From Mesorhizobium sp. ZC-5 (GTDB lineage: Bacteria; Pseudomonadota; Alphaproteobacteria; Rhizobiales; Rhizobiaceae), in the NCBI RefSeq assembly GCF_025753855.1, contig NZ_JAOWPT010000011.1, forward strand, positions 62,001 to 126,000: a DNA stretch of 64,000 bases, written 5' to 3'. The stretch's first letter is position 1. Every line of letters begins with the position of its first letter. Positions 1 through 9,390 of this stretch are shown one piece after another. The notes beneath the pieces are model-generated. The model saw only the letters and a list, made by a program, of their open reading frames with translations. It made no database searches and had not been told where the DNA came from. The position numbers were made by a program, and so were the translations under genes.

Positions 1-987
1 CAAAACCCCGGCGCAAGCATCGAAGCCCAGTTCAGGCCTTTCCAACTCCTGATCAGCGGACCTGCCGGCCAGCGACCGATAGATTCACTGGTCCAGAATT
101 TCCGTGACATCCATCAAAGCCTCACATTGGCCGCCGCGATGCCAGGCCAGACGGAACGCGCCAACGCGAATCTCCAGCTGCAAATATCCAACCTGCGAGC
201 CAATGCGTCGCGTCTACCGAAGGTTCTTTCGAGGATGGTTCAAGGAGCTGCCGACGATTTCGAAGGGGATGCGGCCGAGACCTCCATAACGCAGCTAAAT
301 CAAAGGCTTGCCGAAACGGTGACCAAACCCTGCGAGGACGTGATCGCGAATCGTTTTCCTTTTGCTGGCAGCAGCGCTGAAGATGTGCCGATGGTGGATT
401 TTGCCAGGCTTTTCGCACCCAATGGCGTGATCGACAGATTTTTTGCCCAGAACCTCGCACCGCTTGCCGATATGAGCGGCCAGAACTGGGAATGGAAGCA
501 AGAAACCCGTCTTGGCCGCGAACTCTCAAAATCGACGCTGAAGCAATTTCAGCTCGCGGCGCAGATTCGCGACGCATTCTTCCCTATGGGAGGCTCGGTG
601 CCTGCCATAAACATCACGTTCACGCCCTTCTCGCTGCACGGCGAGGCCGATATGGCACTGCTCGACGTGAATGGTCAGGTAGTGCAGAGCTACCAGACCG
701 GTAACGCGCCGGGCATGGTGACCTGGCCGGGAGGTCTCGATTCCGGATCCGCGAACCTCAGCCTGACGCCAGAGCTTCCAGGGCGCGAATCCGTTATCAG
801 GTTCGATGGCTCCTGGGCGCTGAAGCGCCTGCTGGACAAGGGTACGATCACCCGGAACGGTGATAACCTGGAGGCGCGTTTCGTAATCGGCGGCCGTGAT
901 GTCGCTTACACGATCCAGATTAATTCAACTGGCAATCCGTTTTCGCTCCCGGCTATCTCCGGGTTCAACTGCCCCTCGGGATTCTGA
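1..987 (+). CDS. tssM: Type VI secretion membrane protein TssM (IcmF), C-terminal part
   Basis: The reading frame is open from the first base of the window, so only about the last 328 residues are present and the start lies outside. The visible part begins with a GASIEAQFRPF-type segment and ends with a beta-rich domain closing on NPFSLPAISGFNCPSGF; both are typical of the periplasmic C-terminal region of TssM/IcmF. In known systems TssM is an inner-membrane protein that spans the periplasm and joins TssL to the outer-membrane lipoprotein TssJ, forming the membrane complex of the contractile apparatus. The adjacent phosphatase and kinase genes, common regulators of type VI secretion, support the call. 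The rest of the structural cluster is expected to the left. Confidence 0.88.
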   Translation, partial: QNPGASIEAQFRPFQLLISGPAGQRPIDSLVQNFRDIHQSLTLAAAMPGQTERANANLQLQISNLRANASRLPKVLSRMVQGAADDFEGDAAETSITQLNQRLAETVTKPCEDVIANRFPFAGSSAEDVPMVDFARLFAPNGVIDRFFAQNLAPLADMSGQNWEWKQETRLGRELSKSTLKQFQLAAQIRDAFFPMGGSVPAINITFTPFSLHGEADMALLDVNGQVVQSYQTGNAPGMVTWPGGLDSGSANLSLTPELPGRESVIRFDGSWALKRLLDKGTITRNGDNLEARFVIGGRDVAYTIQINSTGNPFSLPAISGFNCPSGF

Positions 988-1193
988 ATGCTTGCGGACT
1001 TTCTTTGGCTGGGAAAGGTCGGCGTTAAAAGACCTTGAACTATGAATTCAGACTGCGGCAAAGATACCGCATCCACCGCTCAAACCACGGCTCGACTTAA
1101 TTTCTATACTCTAATGTTCTTGCGTGTGGCAGACTGGCATGCAGCGTGCCGGATAGAGCGCCGCGGACAGCGTCGAGAACGCCAGGAGGCAAT

Positions 1194-1976
1194 TTGAAAG
1201 ATGCCACCCTCCCCTTCGAAAGCTACGGCGTGAGCCATAAGGGCTGCGTGCGCCAGCTCAATGAGGACAGCTATCTGATGGAGCCTCAGAGTGGGCTTTG
1301 GCTGGTTGCGGACGGAATGGGTGGACATGACGCTGGTGAGGTTGCTTCTGCCAGCATCGTGGAGCACCTGGCGACCGTCGGTATCGCAAGTTCCGCGCCG
1401 GATCTTCGCGCCCGCTTCGAGGATCGCCTGAGCCGGGCTCATGCAGAAATACGCGGTATCTCCGAGGCGCGAGGGGTCACGATTGGCTCGACAGTTGCAG
1501 CCCTCCTGGCCATGGATGGCAGGTTTGCCTGCCTGTGGTCTGGCGACAGCCGTGTCTACCTGGTTCGCAACGGCGCGATCTCACAGATTTCGCGTGACCA
1601 CACCGAAGTCCAGGAGCTTCTCGACCGCGGCATGATCAGTCCTACCGAAGCGCGAACCTGGCCACGCCGCAACGTCATCACCCGGGCAGTCGGCGTCAGT
1701 GATGAAATCGTCGTCGATTTCCAGCAGGGGGAAATCTTACCGGGTGATGTTTTTGTCCTCAGCACCGACGGCCTGACAGCCCATGTCACCGACGCCGAGA
1801 TCGAGGCGGCGGTGGCATCAGCTGCACCGAAGGCAGCATGCGAGAAACTGCTCGCGGCAGTGCTCGCACGCGGCGGAACCGACAACGTCACCATAGTGCT
1901 TGTGCGGATTCGAGATGGACACAACGGCCGCTTTCCCGGTTCGGGTCTATCGGTGTCGGGGAGTCGGGATCGATGA
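1194..1976 (+). CDS. pppA: PP2C-family Ser/Thr protein phosphatase (PppA-like, T6SS regulation)
   Basis: This is a single-domain PP2C phosphatase of about 260 residues. Metal-binding motifs are visible in order: NEDS near the N-terminus, VADGMGGHDAGE, SGDSR in the middle, and the C-terminal GGTDNVTIVLVRI block. I chose the TTG at 1194 because AGGAGG lies four bases upstream; an in-frame GTG at 1146 would add 16 residues without homology. PppA reverses phosphorylation by PpkA in post-translational control of type VI secretion. The gene overlaps the kinase gene by four bases (ATGA), so the pair is probably translationally coupled. Unlike the TagF-PppA fusion of Agrobacterium, no TagF domain is attached here. 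Confidence 0.87.
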   Translation: MKDATLPFESYGVSHKGCVRQLNEDSYLMEPQSGLWLVADGMGGHDAGEVASASIVEHLATVGIASSAPDLRARFEDRLSRAHAEIRGISEARGVTIGSTVAALLAMDGRFACLWSGDSRVYLVRNGAISQISRDHTEVQELLDRGMISPTEARTWPRRNVITRAVGVSDEIVVDFQQGEILPGDVFVLSTDGLTAHVTDAEIEAAVASAAPKAACEKLLAAVLARGGTDNVTIVLVRIRDGHNGRFPGSGLSVSGSRDR

Positions 1977-4417
1977 GTGCCGACGACAAGACACGAATCT
2001 TGCCTGACATGGCCAACACCGATGTCGGCACCCAGCTCAGCGGCATCTACGAACTCGATGAGCGCATTGCTTCCGGAGGAATGGGCGAGGTCTTTCGCGG
2101 GCATAACATCCAGACCGGCGATCATGTTGCCATAAAGATCGTGCTGCCGGAGTTTGCTCGCGACCAGACCATCCTGTCGCTCTTCCGCAAGGAAGCGTCC
2201 ATCCTCAATCATCTGTCGCACGACGCGATCGTGCGATACCACGTGTTCACCATAGACCCCGGAATCGGTCGTCCGTATCTCGCGATGGAATTCGTGAACG
2301 GCGAGTCGCTGTTCGACATCATACGTCGCGGTCCCATGCCGACCGATGATGTGCGCAGGTTGTGCCATCGCCTCGCCTCGGGCCTGAGCTTCGTCCACGA
2401 AGCAGGTGCCGTGCACCGTGATCTCTCTCCAGACAACGTCATTTTGCCGGGAGGCAGGGTCGAGCGGGCAAAGATCATCGACTTCGGCATCGCCCGCTCG
2501 GCGACGGTGGGAGGCGAAACATTGATCGGTGGAAAATTCGCCGGCAAATACAATTACGTCTCTCCCGAGCAGTTGGGGCTCTGCGGCGGCGAGGTAAGCG
2601 AACGATCGGACATCTATAGTCTGGGGCTTGTTCTGGCGGCGGTGCTGCGCGGAAAGCCGCTTGAGATGAGCGGTTCGCAATTCGAAATCGTCGAGAAACG
2701 CCGAAGCGTTCCCGACCTGTCCGACATCGATGACGATCTGCGGCCGATGATCGAAACTATGTTGCAGCCCGATCCCATGGATCGTCCGACCGCCGCCGAA
2801 ATAGCCAGGATGACGCGGGACGACATGGACCTCGACGGCACGCTGGCGCCGAGATCGGCCAGCCAGCGCGATCGATCAACCGTCAGGCCGCAAACCAAGC
2901 AACCCACTTCCCGCGATCCCTGGGTCGACTCATCCTCTTCCGAAATCCCCGAGGATGCGCATGCCTTGGCTGCGCCACCGAGGACGGAGGTGCCCCCTTT
3001 CGTACCGCATATGCGGCCGGCGCATTTATCGCAACCGCGACGTATGCCTCCCCCTACGCCACTACCCCAAAAGCCTGCGGGAGAACGGCCTGGCCGGAAA
3101 CGGAATATCGCGATCGCATCGGCGGCGGCAGTGGTCCTACTGCTTGGTGGAGGCGCCTGGCTGGCAGGATTCCTGACGTCGCCTCCCGCCACGGATACCG
3201 GCGAAATATCGCAGCTGACGCCCAACCTTTCCACACCGCCCAAAACCGAAACCGCTGTGCCGGACAACGAGGCGGCTGAAAGTGCGGCACCATCCAAGAC
3301 CCAAGCCGAAACGCCGGATCCGTCACCTCCAGCGAACCAAACGGATATTGCAACCGCTCAAGATGCTCCGCCGCCGACCGACAAGATCGCGGATACTCCG
3401 GCCCCGATAGAGAAAGCAGATGTCCCGGTTCCACCGGTAGAGAAAGCAGACGTCCCGGTTTCGCCGGTAGAGGAGTCGACCACCGCAAATGAGCAAAGTC
3501 GCGTGGCCGTTCAAGCACCCGAGAGCAATGCAAAAACCGCAGCTCCTGAGATATCGGCGCAACCGTCACGCCAGACGGACACGACTGAGACCGAACGTCC
3601 GCAAGCTGACAAAACTGCACCCCCCGAAATCGAAACGTCGGCCTCCATTCCACCGACCGGCGAGTCCGATCTCGTCAAGGGACCAGGATCGACCGACGAG
3701 CAGCCTGCAAATAGCGAGCAGCAGGAAACAACGACGGCAATGAATATTCCAAAGCCGGAGATTCCGGCGACAGACGCCATCGACGACGTTGCCGAACGCA
3801 TATCCTGGCTGCGCAATTATAGCGGTGGAGACTGTTTCTATGCGTCGGCGACCGGGGCGACCGACAAGGCCATCGAGATCGAAGGATTTGGCACTGCGGT
3901 CGAACCATTCATGCAGATGATGGAAGCTTTTCGCGGACAATTTGGTATTGAGCCGGATGTCAATGTCCGGCTGATCGAGCCTGCGCAATGCCAGGTTACA
4001 CAATTCTTGCGCACGCTTGGCGCAACAGCGGCGGACAAGCCACACCTTACACTCGACCGAACATCGGTGCCGAATGGGTCGCCGATCAGCGGCACGCTTG
4101 AAACCCTTGGCGGGTTAAAGTCCAGCCTGATTCTGATCGATCACAAAGGAATGGCATTCAACCTTGATGAGCGCGTCGTCGTAGAGTCCGGGAGGGCGAC
4201 GTTCAGTATTCCGATCGGCCTCGGCGCCACAGATCAGGCTGCGGGGAAGGCCGTTCCTCAGATAATACTCGCCGTCACGGGGGGCAGTGACATCGCCACC
4301 GCCACATTCTCAAACCCGACGCCAGCGGCCGTCGCGCTGCCCAAAATCCTTGCTGAAATCCAGGAAAAGGGGCTCGAGTTTTCCGCGACGGCCAAATATT
4401 TCCGGCTTGGCGGGTAG
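1973..4417 (+). CDS. ppkA: Transmembrane Ser/Thr protein kinase, PpkA-like
   Basis: A protein of about 814 residues with an N-terminal Hanks-type kinase domain (roughly residues 20-285). It has the glycine loop SGGMGEVF, the VAIKI lysine, the HRDLSPDN catalytic loop, DFGIAR, and a SPEQ activation-segment end. A low-complexity linker leads to one membrane helix at about residues 376-400 (IASAAAVVLLLGGGAWLAGF). A long Pro/Thr/Glu-rich periplasmic stretch with short repeats follows, then a folded C-terminal region of about 200 residues (around 3780-4410) with two Cys. In type VI systems PpkA phosphorylates FHA proteins and triggers assembly. The start at 1973 overlaps the phosphatase stop. The C-terminal domain may be a periplasmic sensor; that is inference. 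Confidence 0.86.
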   Translation: MSADDKTRILPDMANTDVGTQLSGIYELDERIASGGMGEVFRGHNIQTGDHVAIKIVLPEFARDQTILSLFRKEASILNHLSHDAIVRYHVFTIDPGIGRPYLAMEFVNGESLFDIIRRGPMPTDDVRRLCHRLASGLSFVHEAGAVHRDLSPDNVILPGGRVERAKIIDFGIARSATVGGETLIGGKFAGKYNYVSPEQLGLCGGEVSERSDIYSLGLVLAAVLRGKPLEMSGSQFEIVEKRRSVPDLSDIDDDLRPMIETMLQPDPMDRPTAAEIARMTRDDMDLDGTLAPRSASQRDRSTVRPQTKQPTSRDPWVDSSSSEIPEDAHALAAPPRTEVPPFVPHMRPAHLSQPRRMPPPTPLPQKPAGERPGRKRNIAIASAAAVVLLLGGGAWLAGFLTSPPATDTGEISQLTPNLSTPPKTETAVPDNEAAESAAPSKTQAETPDPSPPANQTDIATAQDAPPPTDKIADTPAPIEKADVPVPPVEKADVPVSPVEESTTANEQSRVAVQAPESNAKTAAPEISAQPSRQTDTTETERPQADKTAPPEIETSASIPPTGESDLVKGPGSTDEQPANSEQQETTTAMNIPKPEIPATDAIDDVAERISWLRNYSGGDCFYASATGATDKAIEIEGFGTAVEPFMQMMEAFRGQFGIEPDVNVRLIEPAQCQVTQFLRTLGATAADKPHLTLDRTSVPNGSPISGTLETLGGLKSSLILIDHKGMAFNLDERVVVESGRATFSIPIGLGATDQAAGKAVPQIILAVTGGSDIATATFSNPTPAAVALPKILAEIQEKGLEFSATAKYFRLGG
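3407..3476 (+). repeat. 30-bp tandem repeat inside the kinase gene
   Basis: Two near-identical 30-bp units followed by a partial third encode a ten-residue repeat (EKADVPVPPV type) in the Pro/Glu-rich linker of the kinase. The repeat keeps frame, so copy-number changes would alter linker length without breaking the protein. Confidence 0.75.
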
Positions 4418-4515
4418 CATGGGCACCCATGGCACTTGGTCACCCGCATCCGTTCGGCCACTCCGCCACCTCGCAGGAAAACCGGAATAACTCTGCCGGG
4501 CCGCTCACCGCTCTA

Positions 4516-4935
4516 ATGGATATCCCAAGACTCACCACCATGGTCATGGCGTTTCTGGCAACCTTGCTGTTGCAGGGAGAGGCGCGGGCAGAATTCACGG
4601 TCTGCAATCAGACGCTCGATGTCGTCAATCTTGCTGTCGGCCAGGAGATCGACACCGCATTCCAGACGGACGGATGGTGGACGATCGGCGCAAATCAATG
4701 CGTCAACGTCATCCGCGAGGAACTGACCAACCGCTACATCTACGTCTATGCAACCGATGTTTTCGGGCACGCGATCCTGAGCGGTTCGACAGACATGTGT
4801 ATCGAGCGCCGGCGCTTCAGTATCCGCGGTATCGAAGAGTGCTGGCAGCGAGGTCACATAGCAGCACGGTTTTATGAGATCGACACGCTTGAACAGATCC
4901 GGTGGACCTTCTTCCTGACCGGGCGCAGTCCATGA
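4516..4935 (+). CDS. Secreted DUF1036-type protein of the T6SS locus
   Basis: About 139 residues. The chosen ATG begins a clear signal peptide (MDIPRLTTMVMAFLATLLL, cut after EARA); an earlier in-frame start at 4429 would place 29 polar residues before it. The mature part looks like DUF1036, with FTVCNQTLDVVNLAVG followed by a WWTIGANQC segment and further paired cysteines (MCIE, ECW), suggesting disulfides in the periplasm. DUF1036 proteins are small exported proteins of unknown role, often in alphaproteobacteria. The gene sits 98 bases after the kinase and overlaps the next gene by four bases, so it is very probably part of the same transcript. Family placement is from the motif pattern only. 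Confidence 0.7.
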   Translation: MDIPRLTTMVMAFLATLLLQGEARAEFTVCNQTLDVVNLAVGQEIDTAFQTDGWWTIGANQCVNVIREELTNRYIYVYATDVFGHAILSGSTDMCIERRRFSIRGIEECWQRGHIAARFYEIDTLEQIRWTFFLTGRSP

Positions 4936-7256
4936 CGCACGACATCGACGCCAGTTTCCGGTTGCGAAAGCAGGCGCTTGCGGCGCGGCGAAAGCGGGCG
5001 CGCTGGCGCAAAGTCTTCCTCGGGTTCGGTGTCTTCGCACTGCTGTCGATCGCCACCTCACTGTATTTGACAGCGGACTACTGGTCGTTCGGCGATTACG
5101 ACGAAGAACTGGAGGCAACAGAAGGAAGCGATGACATGCCAGCGGACGCGCCGGTTTATGTGCCGGCGATCGTCGACCTGGCGGGTGATCCGATGTGGAT
5201 CAACCTTTCGCGCGACAGCGCCACCGCGACGAAGGGCAGGTCGATCGCAAGGCCGGCGGACCTCGCCATCGATGGAATATCGCCGCAGATCGAGATCCTG
5301 TCGGATGCCATGCTGAGTTCCAGCGAACGCTTCATGACCACTATACCTTCGTCGCAGGAGGATTTCGCGTTCTTCCAGGCACAAAGAACTGCCGTATCAG
5401 CACCGGCGGATGATTTGCAGATCGATCTCCAACCATCGATAGAAGATGCGGATGCGGACGATTCCGAACCGGCAACCGATTCTTTCGTCGATCCAAGCGC
5501 AGGCTGGGGTGAAACCATCGATGCGGGCGAAGCCGACCTTCCCGCCTTCCAGAAAACCGAGATCGAGAACAACACCAACGTCGCGACGGTAACTCCCGAA
5601 TTCGAACGATTCGAGATGACCGAAGACATCTTCGTGAAAATTCTCAGCAACCGCAGTTTGGACAGCGTCGTCATCGAGGGGCATTTCACTGCCGAAGAAG
5701 CCAAGCTGGCTGGTGAAGCGATGAAGTTGCTTTTCAAGCGGGAAAGTCTGGAGCCCGGCTATGTCGTCGCCATGCGCGGGTACCGGTCGAGGCGAGAGAC
5801 ATTGACGCCTTCGCTGATGCAGATCTCGATCTACGCCAAGAACACGTTCGTCGGCACACTCGCGCGCAATTCGGCGGGCACCTTCGTATCAGGCGTCGAT
5901 CCGTGGGTACGCGATGACTTGTTCAACTATTCCGGCGCCCCCGAAGAAGGAGCGCATAAACGGCAATACCGGCTTCTCGATGCAATCTATTCAACCGCCG
6001 CCCGCAACAACGTGCCGACTGGCGTGATCGGCGAAGCGATCATGTATCTGTCACGCGGTCAGGATTTGAATGCCTTCGCCACCTATAACGAGCGCCTGGT
6101 GCTCATCTATTCGCAGACTGCGCGTGGCGAGGACGGCGCTGCCGGACGTGTACTGTACGCCGGTGTCCACGGTGCCGACAAAACTCTCGAATGTTTCGTC
6201 TTCCAGCAAAGCAACCGCGAGTTTGCCTGTGTCACAGGCGACGACCAGGTTCATTCGCTGACCGTCACCAACGGCATGGTCACACCTGTCAGCGGAGTCA
6301 TGACTTCCACTTTCGGCCCGCGCAAGCACCCGATCCTGGGTACCGTCCGCATCCACAAGGGTGTCGATTGGGCGGCGCCCACAGGCACCCCGATTTCCGC
6401 GGCGTTCGACGGCGAGATCGTCTTCCAGGGCAACGGCGGAGGTTACGGCAATCTGGTACGCATTTCCCACGCGAACGGCCGCGAGACGCGCTATGCGCAT
6501 ATGTCGCGCTTTGCGGCGAACACGAGCGTCGGTACCGTCGTCAAGGCCGGCGATATCATCGGCTATATCGGTACCACCGGCCTGTCGACAGGTCCGCATC
6601 TTCATTTCGAACTCTATCAAAACAGTCAGGCGATCGATCCATTGGGTACGGTAACGGTCGTCGCATCGGACGATTCCGCGGTCGAGGCGTTGACCAACCG
6701 CATCATCCACGTCGAAAGCGGCGGCAGCGCCCGCGCCAAGAATCCGCTGTCGTCAGCGACCGGCCTCGGCCAGTTCATCTCATCCACCTGGATCAGGATG
6801 ATGAACACCTACCGGCCGGATCTTGCGCGCAGTCTTTCGCGCGACGAACTCCTCGCCTTGCGTTTCGATCCGACAATCTCGCGTGAAATGGTGCGCAACC
6901 TGGCGCGGGAAGGCGAAGCCTATCTCAAGGCGCGAGGTCATCAGATCACCGCCGGACGGCTCTACCTTTGCCATTTCCTCGGCATGGAAGGCGCGCACGT
7001 TGTGCTCTCGGCGCCGGGCGAGTCCATGCTCGTCAACCTCCTCGGGTCGTCGGTCATCCAGGCTAATCCGTTCCTTACTGGCAAGAATGCGAGTTACGTT
7101 GCCAGTTGGGCCGAGCGGAAGATGAGCGGTCGCAGCACATTTACGCCACAGCCATCAACCACCGTCACGACGGAAGTCAGGCAGACCTCGCCGGAGTTCG
7201 AAAAATACAAGAAGGCGATCGCCGCGCTCGTGGAATCCGTAAAGAACACGATTTGA
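4932..7256 (+). CDS. Membrane-anchored M23 peptidase with C-terminal transglycosylase-like domain
   Basis: About 774 residues. An Arg/Lys-rich cytoplasmic N-terminus precedes one membrane helix (about residues 28-47), so the bulk lies in the periplasm. After an acidic linker and a middle domain comes a LytM/M23 metallopeptidase domain with its zinc ligands: His475 and Asp479 in HKGVDW, and HLHFE with His558. A following region from about residue 588 has ESGGSARAKNPLSSATGLGQF, resembling a lysozyme-like/SLT fold with Glu595 as candidate catalytic residue. Two wall-cutting activities in one anchored protein fit a role in opening peptidoglycan for the TssM-containing complex. The start overlaps the previous stop (ATGA). 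T6SS function is inferred from position. Confidence 0.8.
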   Translation: MTHDIDASFRLRKQALAARRKRARWRKVFLGFGVFALLSIATSLYLTADYWSFGDYDEELEATEGSDDMPADAPVYVPAIVDLAGDPMWINLSRDSATATKGRSIARPADLAIDGISPQIEILSDAMLSSSERFMTTIPSSQEDFAFFQAQRTAVSAPADDLQIDLQPSIEDADADDSEPATDSFVDPSAGWGETIDAGEADLPAFQKTEIENNTNVATVTPEFERFEMTEDIFVKILSNRSLDSVVIEGHFTAEEAKLAGEAMKLLFKRESLEPGYVVAMRGYRSRRETLTPSLMQISIYAKNTFVGTLARNSAGTFVSGVDPWVRDDLFNYSGAPEEGAHKRQYRLLDAIYSTAARNNVPTGVIGEAIMYLSRGQDLNAFATYNERLVLIYSQTARGEDGAAGRVLYAGVHGADKTLECFVFQQSNREFACVTGDDQVHSLTVTNGMVTPVSGVMTSTFGPRKHPILGTVRIHKGVDWAAPTGTPISAAFDGEIVFQGNGGGYGNLVRISHANGRETRYAHMSRFAANTSVGTVVKAGDIIGYIGTTGLSTGPHLHFELYQNSQAIDPLGTVTVVASDDSAVEALTNRIIHVESGGSARAKNPLSSATGLGQFISSTWIRMMNTYRPDLARSLSRDELLALRFDPTISREMVRNLAREGEAYLKARGHQITAGRLYLCHFLGMEGAHVVLSAPGESMLVNLLGSSVIQANPFLTGKNASYVASWAERKMSGRSTFTPQPSTTVTTEVRQTSPEFEKYKKAIAALVESVKNTI

Positions 7257-7321
7257 ACGATCACGCCCACCGCGGCGGGATCGTCTTTACGAACCGCGCA
7301 GCTAACACCGGCACCGGAGAA

Positions 7322-7846
7322 TTACTGAATCTTGATCCGCATTTCGACCCGCCGGTTGACCGGGTCGTACGGGTTGGCATTGCGCGGATGCGTTTCGCCC
7401 ATGCCGATCGCATTGATGCGAGAGGGTTCGATGCCGCTGGACAGAAGGAATGCAGTCACCGATTGCGCGCGCCGTTGCGAAAGCCCTTCATTGTAAACTT
7501 CCGAACCAGAGGCGTCAGTATGGCCTTCGACGACAAAGGTATGCGCCTTCAGGCGATTATCCTTCAATGCCTTAGCAAATTCGCCGAGTTTGACCCGAGC
7601 GTCCGGGACCAAATCCGCCGAATCGAGTTCGAAATTGACCGACATATCGAGGCCTGTTTGCACAGGCTGTTCAGCCTTGCTTTTGCATTCGTCTTCGGTG
7701 CCGACGCATATTCCGCGCGCGGCGCCCAAATCCGCCGCGTTGGCGAAAAATTTGACGATGTCTTCCGAAGACTGAAGCGGATCAGCCAATGCAGTTGAAG
7801 ATGTTAGCGCTGATAACAGCACAATGACCGAAGTACTTACCCGCAT
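7322..7846 (-). CDS. OmpA-domain periplasmic/outer-membrane protein
   Basis: 174 residues with a signal peptide (MRVSTSVIVLLSALTSSTALA) and a C-terminal OmpA-like peptidoglycan-binding domain from about residue 68. Diagnostic segments are VEGHTDASGS, LSQRRAQSVTAFLLSSGI, INAIGMGETHP and PVNRRVEMRI. A short Cys-containing stretch (GICVGTEDEC) precedes it; no lipobox Cys follows the signal peptide. Such domains bind the peptide of peptidoglycan and often accompany type VI loci (TssL/TagL-type anchoring). The gene is convergent with the M23/transglycosylase gene, 65 bases apart, so its link to the secretion system is positional only. Confidence 0.84.
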   Translation of the reverse strand: MRVSTSVIVLLSALTSSTALADPLQSSEDIVKFFANAADLGAARGICVGTEDECKSKAEQPVQTGLDMSVNFELDSADLVPDARVKLGEFAKALKDNRLKAHTFVVEGHTDASGSEVYNEGLSQRRAQSVTAFLLSSGIEPSRINAIGMGETHPRNANPYDPVNRRVEMRIKIQ

Positions 7847-8276
7847 AGCGGTGTCTCCAGTTTGAGAATCCGACTAACAACGGACGGGAATAGCTAAAGT
7901 AATTCGATGAAGATTTCCTGTCAACCAAAACGCTGATCGTTCAGTCATGGACACGCCTCCGCTGATATGCATGACACAACGTCCGAGCCACAAACTGCGT
8001 CATGATTTCTACCGGCCTCCTCGGCAGCGTTCCCTAAGACATAAAGCGAATCTCATAGACGAGTGTTTTCAGTGTCTTGCACACGTTACCAATGATATTT
8101 TCAGAACCTGATTTTGACTATGGTCTCGGAAATTTGGATTTTTGCTTGAAAATAAATCGGGATACGCTTCAGTCCAATCTCTGATTGGCGGCTAACGATT
8201 TGGCACCTGCGTCAACTTAAGCGAGCGTGCATCCGGCACCGGGTGTCGGCTGATCTAGCGGGAAGGCATCGCAACG
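7847..8276. other. Intergenic region between divergent genes, no gene seen
   Basis: About 430 bases with no convincing coding frame on either strand. It is more AT-rich than the flanks around 8080-8160 and must contain promoters for the divergent OmpA-domain gene and the gene at 8277. I could not single out a -35/-10 pair or operator with confidence. Confidence 0.5.
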
Positions 8277-8834
8277 ATGGTCAATGGGCTCCGGTTCAAG
8301 ACGGCAATTGATCTTTTCACAGCGTATCCGGCGGCCTCTCAAGACATGATCGCCGCACCAAACGATCAACCCTCACTTGAATTCTGCCGCGCCCTGCTCG
8401 CGAGCAAGGTACCTGAGGAGGCAATTACGTTTTGTGCATACCTGCTGCCTGGCCGAGCCGCGATCTGGTGGGGGCATGAGTGCCTGAGCCAGTTGTCGGA
8501 GCTGCTAGAAGAACAGGATCACCGGTTGCTGGCGCTTGTTCACGACTGGATCAGTGAACCACTGGAATACCGGTACCATGTTGCGTTGGACGAAGCGACG
8601 GCGACCGACCAACAGAGCCCCGCAGTCTGGATCGCCTTGGCAACGGGGCGGAGCGGTGACAGCACGGCTGCATATCCACGAACGCCTTTGACCGCCCGCG
8701 CCGTTAATGCCGGCATCCTGGCCGGGCTGGCACGAGTGGCAATAGCGGACCGCCTTTCCGTACTGACTGCCTTCGTGGAAATGGGCATTCAGTTGGCGGA
8801 GATTGAAAGCCTGAACGTCTCGAGCGGAGTTTGA
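8277..8834 (+). CDS. Conserved hypothetical protein, possibly DUF6931 (T6SS-associated)
   Basis: 185 residues, no signal peptide or membrane segment, mostly helical by eye and rich in Ala/Leu. Conserved-looking parts are the YPAASQDM segment near the N-terminus, FCRALLASKVPEEAITFCAYLLP and the aromatic RAAIWWGHECL. I have seen this pattern in soluble proteins encoded next to type VI genes (DUF6931), but cannot test that here. The next gene is convergent, four bases away. Function unknown; a role as cytosolic T6SS accessory protein is inference from position. Confidence 0.6.
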   Translation: MVNGLRFKTAIDLFTAYPAASQDMIAAPNDQPSLEFCRALLASKVPEEAITFCAYLLPGRAAIWWGHECLSQLSELLEEQDHRLLALVHDWISEPLEYRYHVALDEATATDQQSPAVWIALATGRSGDSTAAYPRTPLTARAVNAGILAGLARVAIADRLSVLTAFVEMGIQLAEIESLNVSSGV

Positions 8835-8838
8835 TGGC

Positions 8839-9390
8839 CTATCCTCTCACCCTTGGCCAGAAGAAACCCGTCCTCTGGCGGTAGGCTTCATAGGGGCCGG
8901 CCAGTGCCGTGGTCGAGAACTTCTTTTCCTCATCCCGGGCGGCAACCACGTAGATGGCGATCAATCCGGCGACCGGCACAACCGCCCAGATCGACCACGT
9001 GGCTATACCCCATCCGATCCAGAAGATTGCATATGAAGTGTAGAACGGGTGACGGACATACAAGTACGGCCCCTCCGTCACCAGGCTATCCGGGTTGTCG
9101 GCATCGAATGCGAAGCGGAGCCTTGCTGCTCGCGAGGCGGTAATCGCCCACCAGAACAGCGCAAGGCTGGCAATCTCCAAACCGAAACCAACGAGCTTCG
9201 CCCCTATCGGCTGCTTCTCGATCCACAAAATGCTGAGAAAAAACAGCGATGTCGCGATTACCACCGCGGAAATCAACATTGCGCCGGGCGGCATGGTCGC
9301 TGAATGGAAATGCGCCCGCATCGACCAGGTGTACTGGCCGACGATGGCGAGGCTCAGCACCGAAACGAGGAGGTCGAGAAAGAATGCCAT
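8839..9390 (-). CDS. Isoprenylcysteine carboxyl methyltransferase/PEMT-family membrane protein
   Basis: About 183 residues when started at MAFFLDLL; a longer in-frame version to 9609 lacks family character in the extra part. There are four to five hydrophobic helices. The family signature EGPYLYVRHPFYTSY is present at about residues 104-118, and the C-terminal EEKKFSTTALAGPYEAYRQRT block matches the SAM-binding end of the ICMT/phospholipid methyltransferase superfamily. Members methylate carboxyl groups or lipid headgroups at the membrane; the true substrate of bacterial ones is usually unknown. It stands alone between a convergent and a divergent gene. Confidence 0.78.
   Translation of the reverse strand: MAFFLDLLVSVLSLAIVGQYTWSMRAHFHSATMPPGAMLISAVVIATSLFFLSILWIEKQPIGAKLVGFGLEIASLALFWWAITASRAARLRFAFDADNPDSLVTEGPYLYVRHPFYTSYAIFWIGWGIATWSIWAVVPVAGLIAIYVVAARDEEKKFSTTALAGPYEAYRQRTGFFWPRVRG

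Noticed and set aside
1015-1036. AAGGTC-N10-GACCTT hairpin after tssM
   Set aside because: Short stem, no T-run and within a presumably cotranscribed cluster; too weak to call a terminator.
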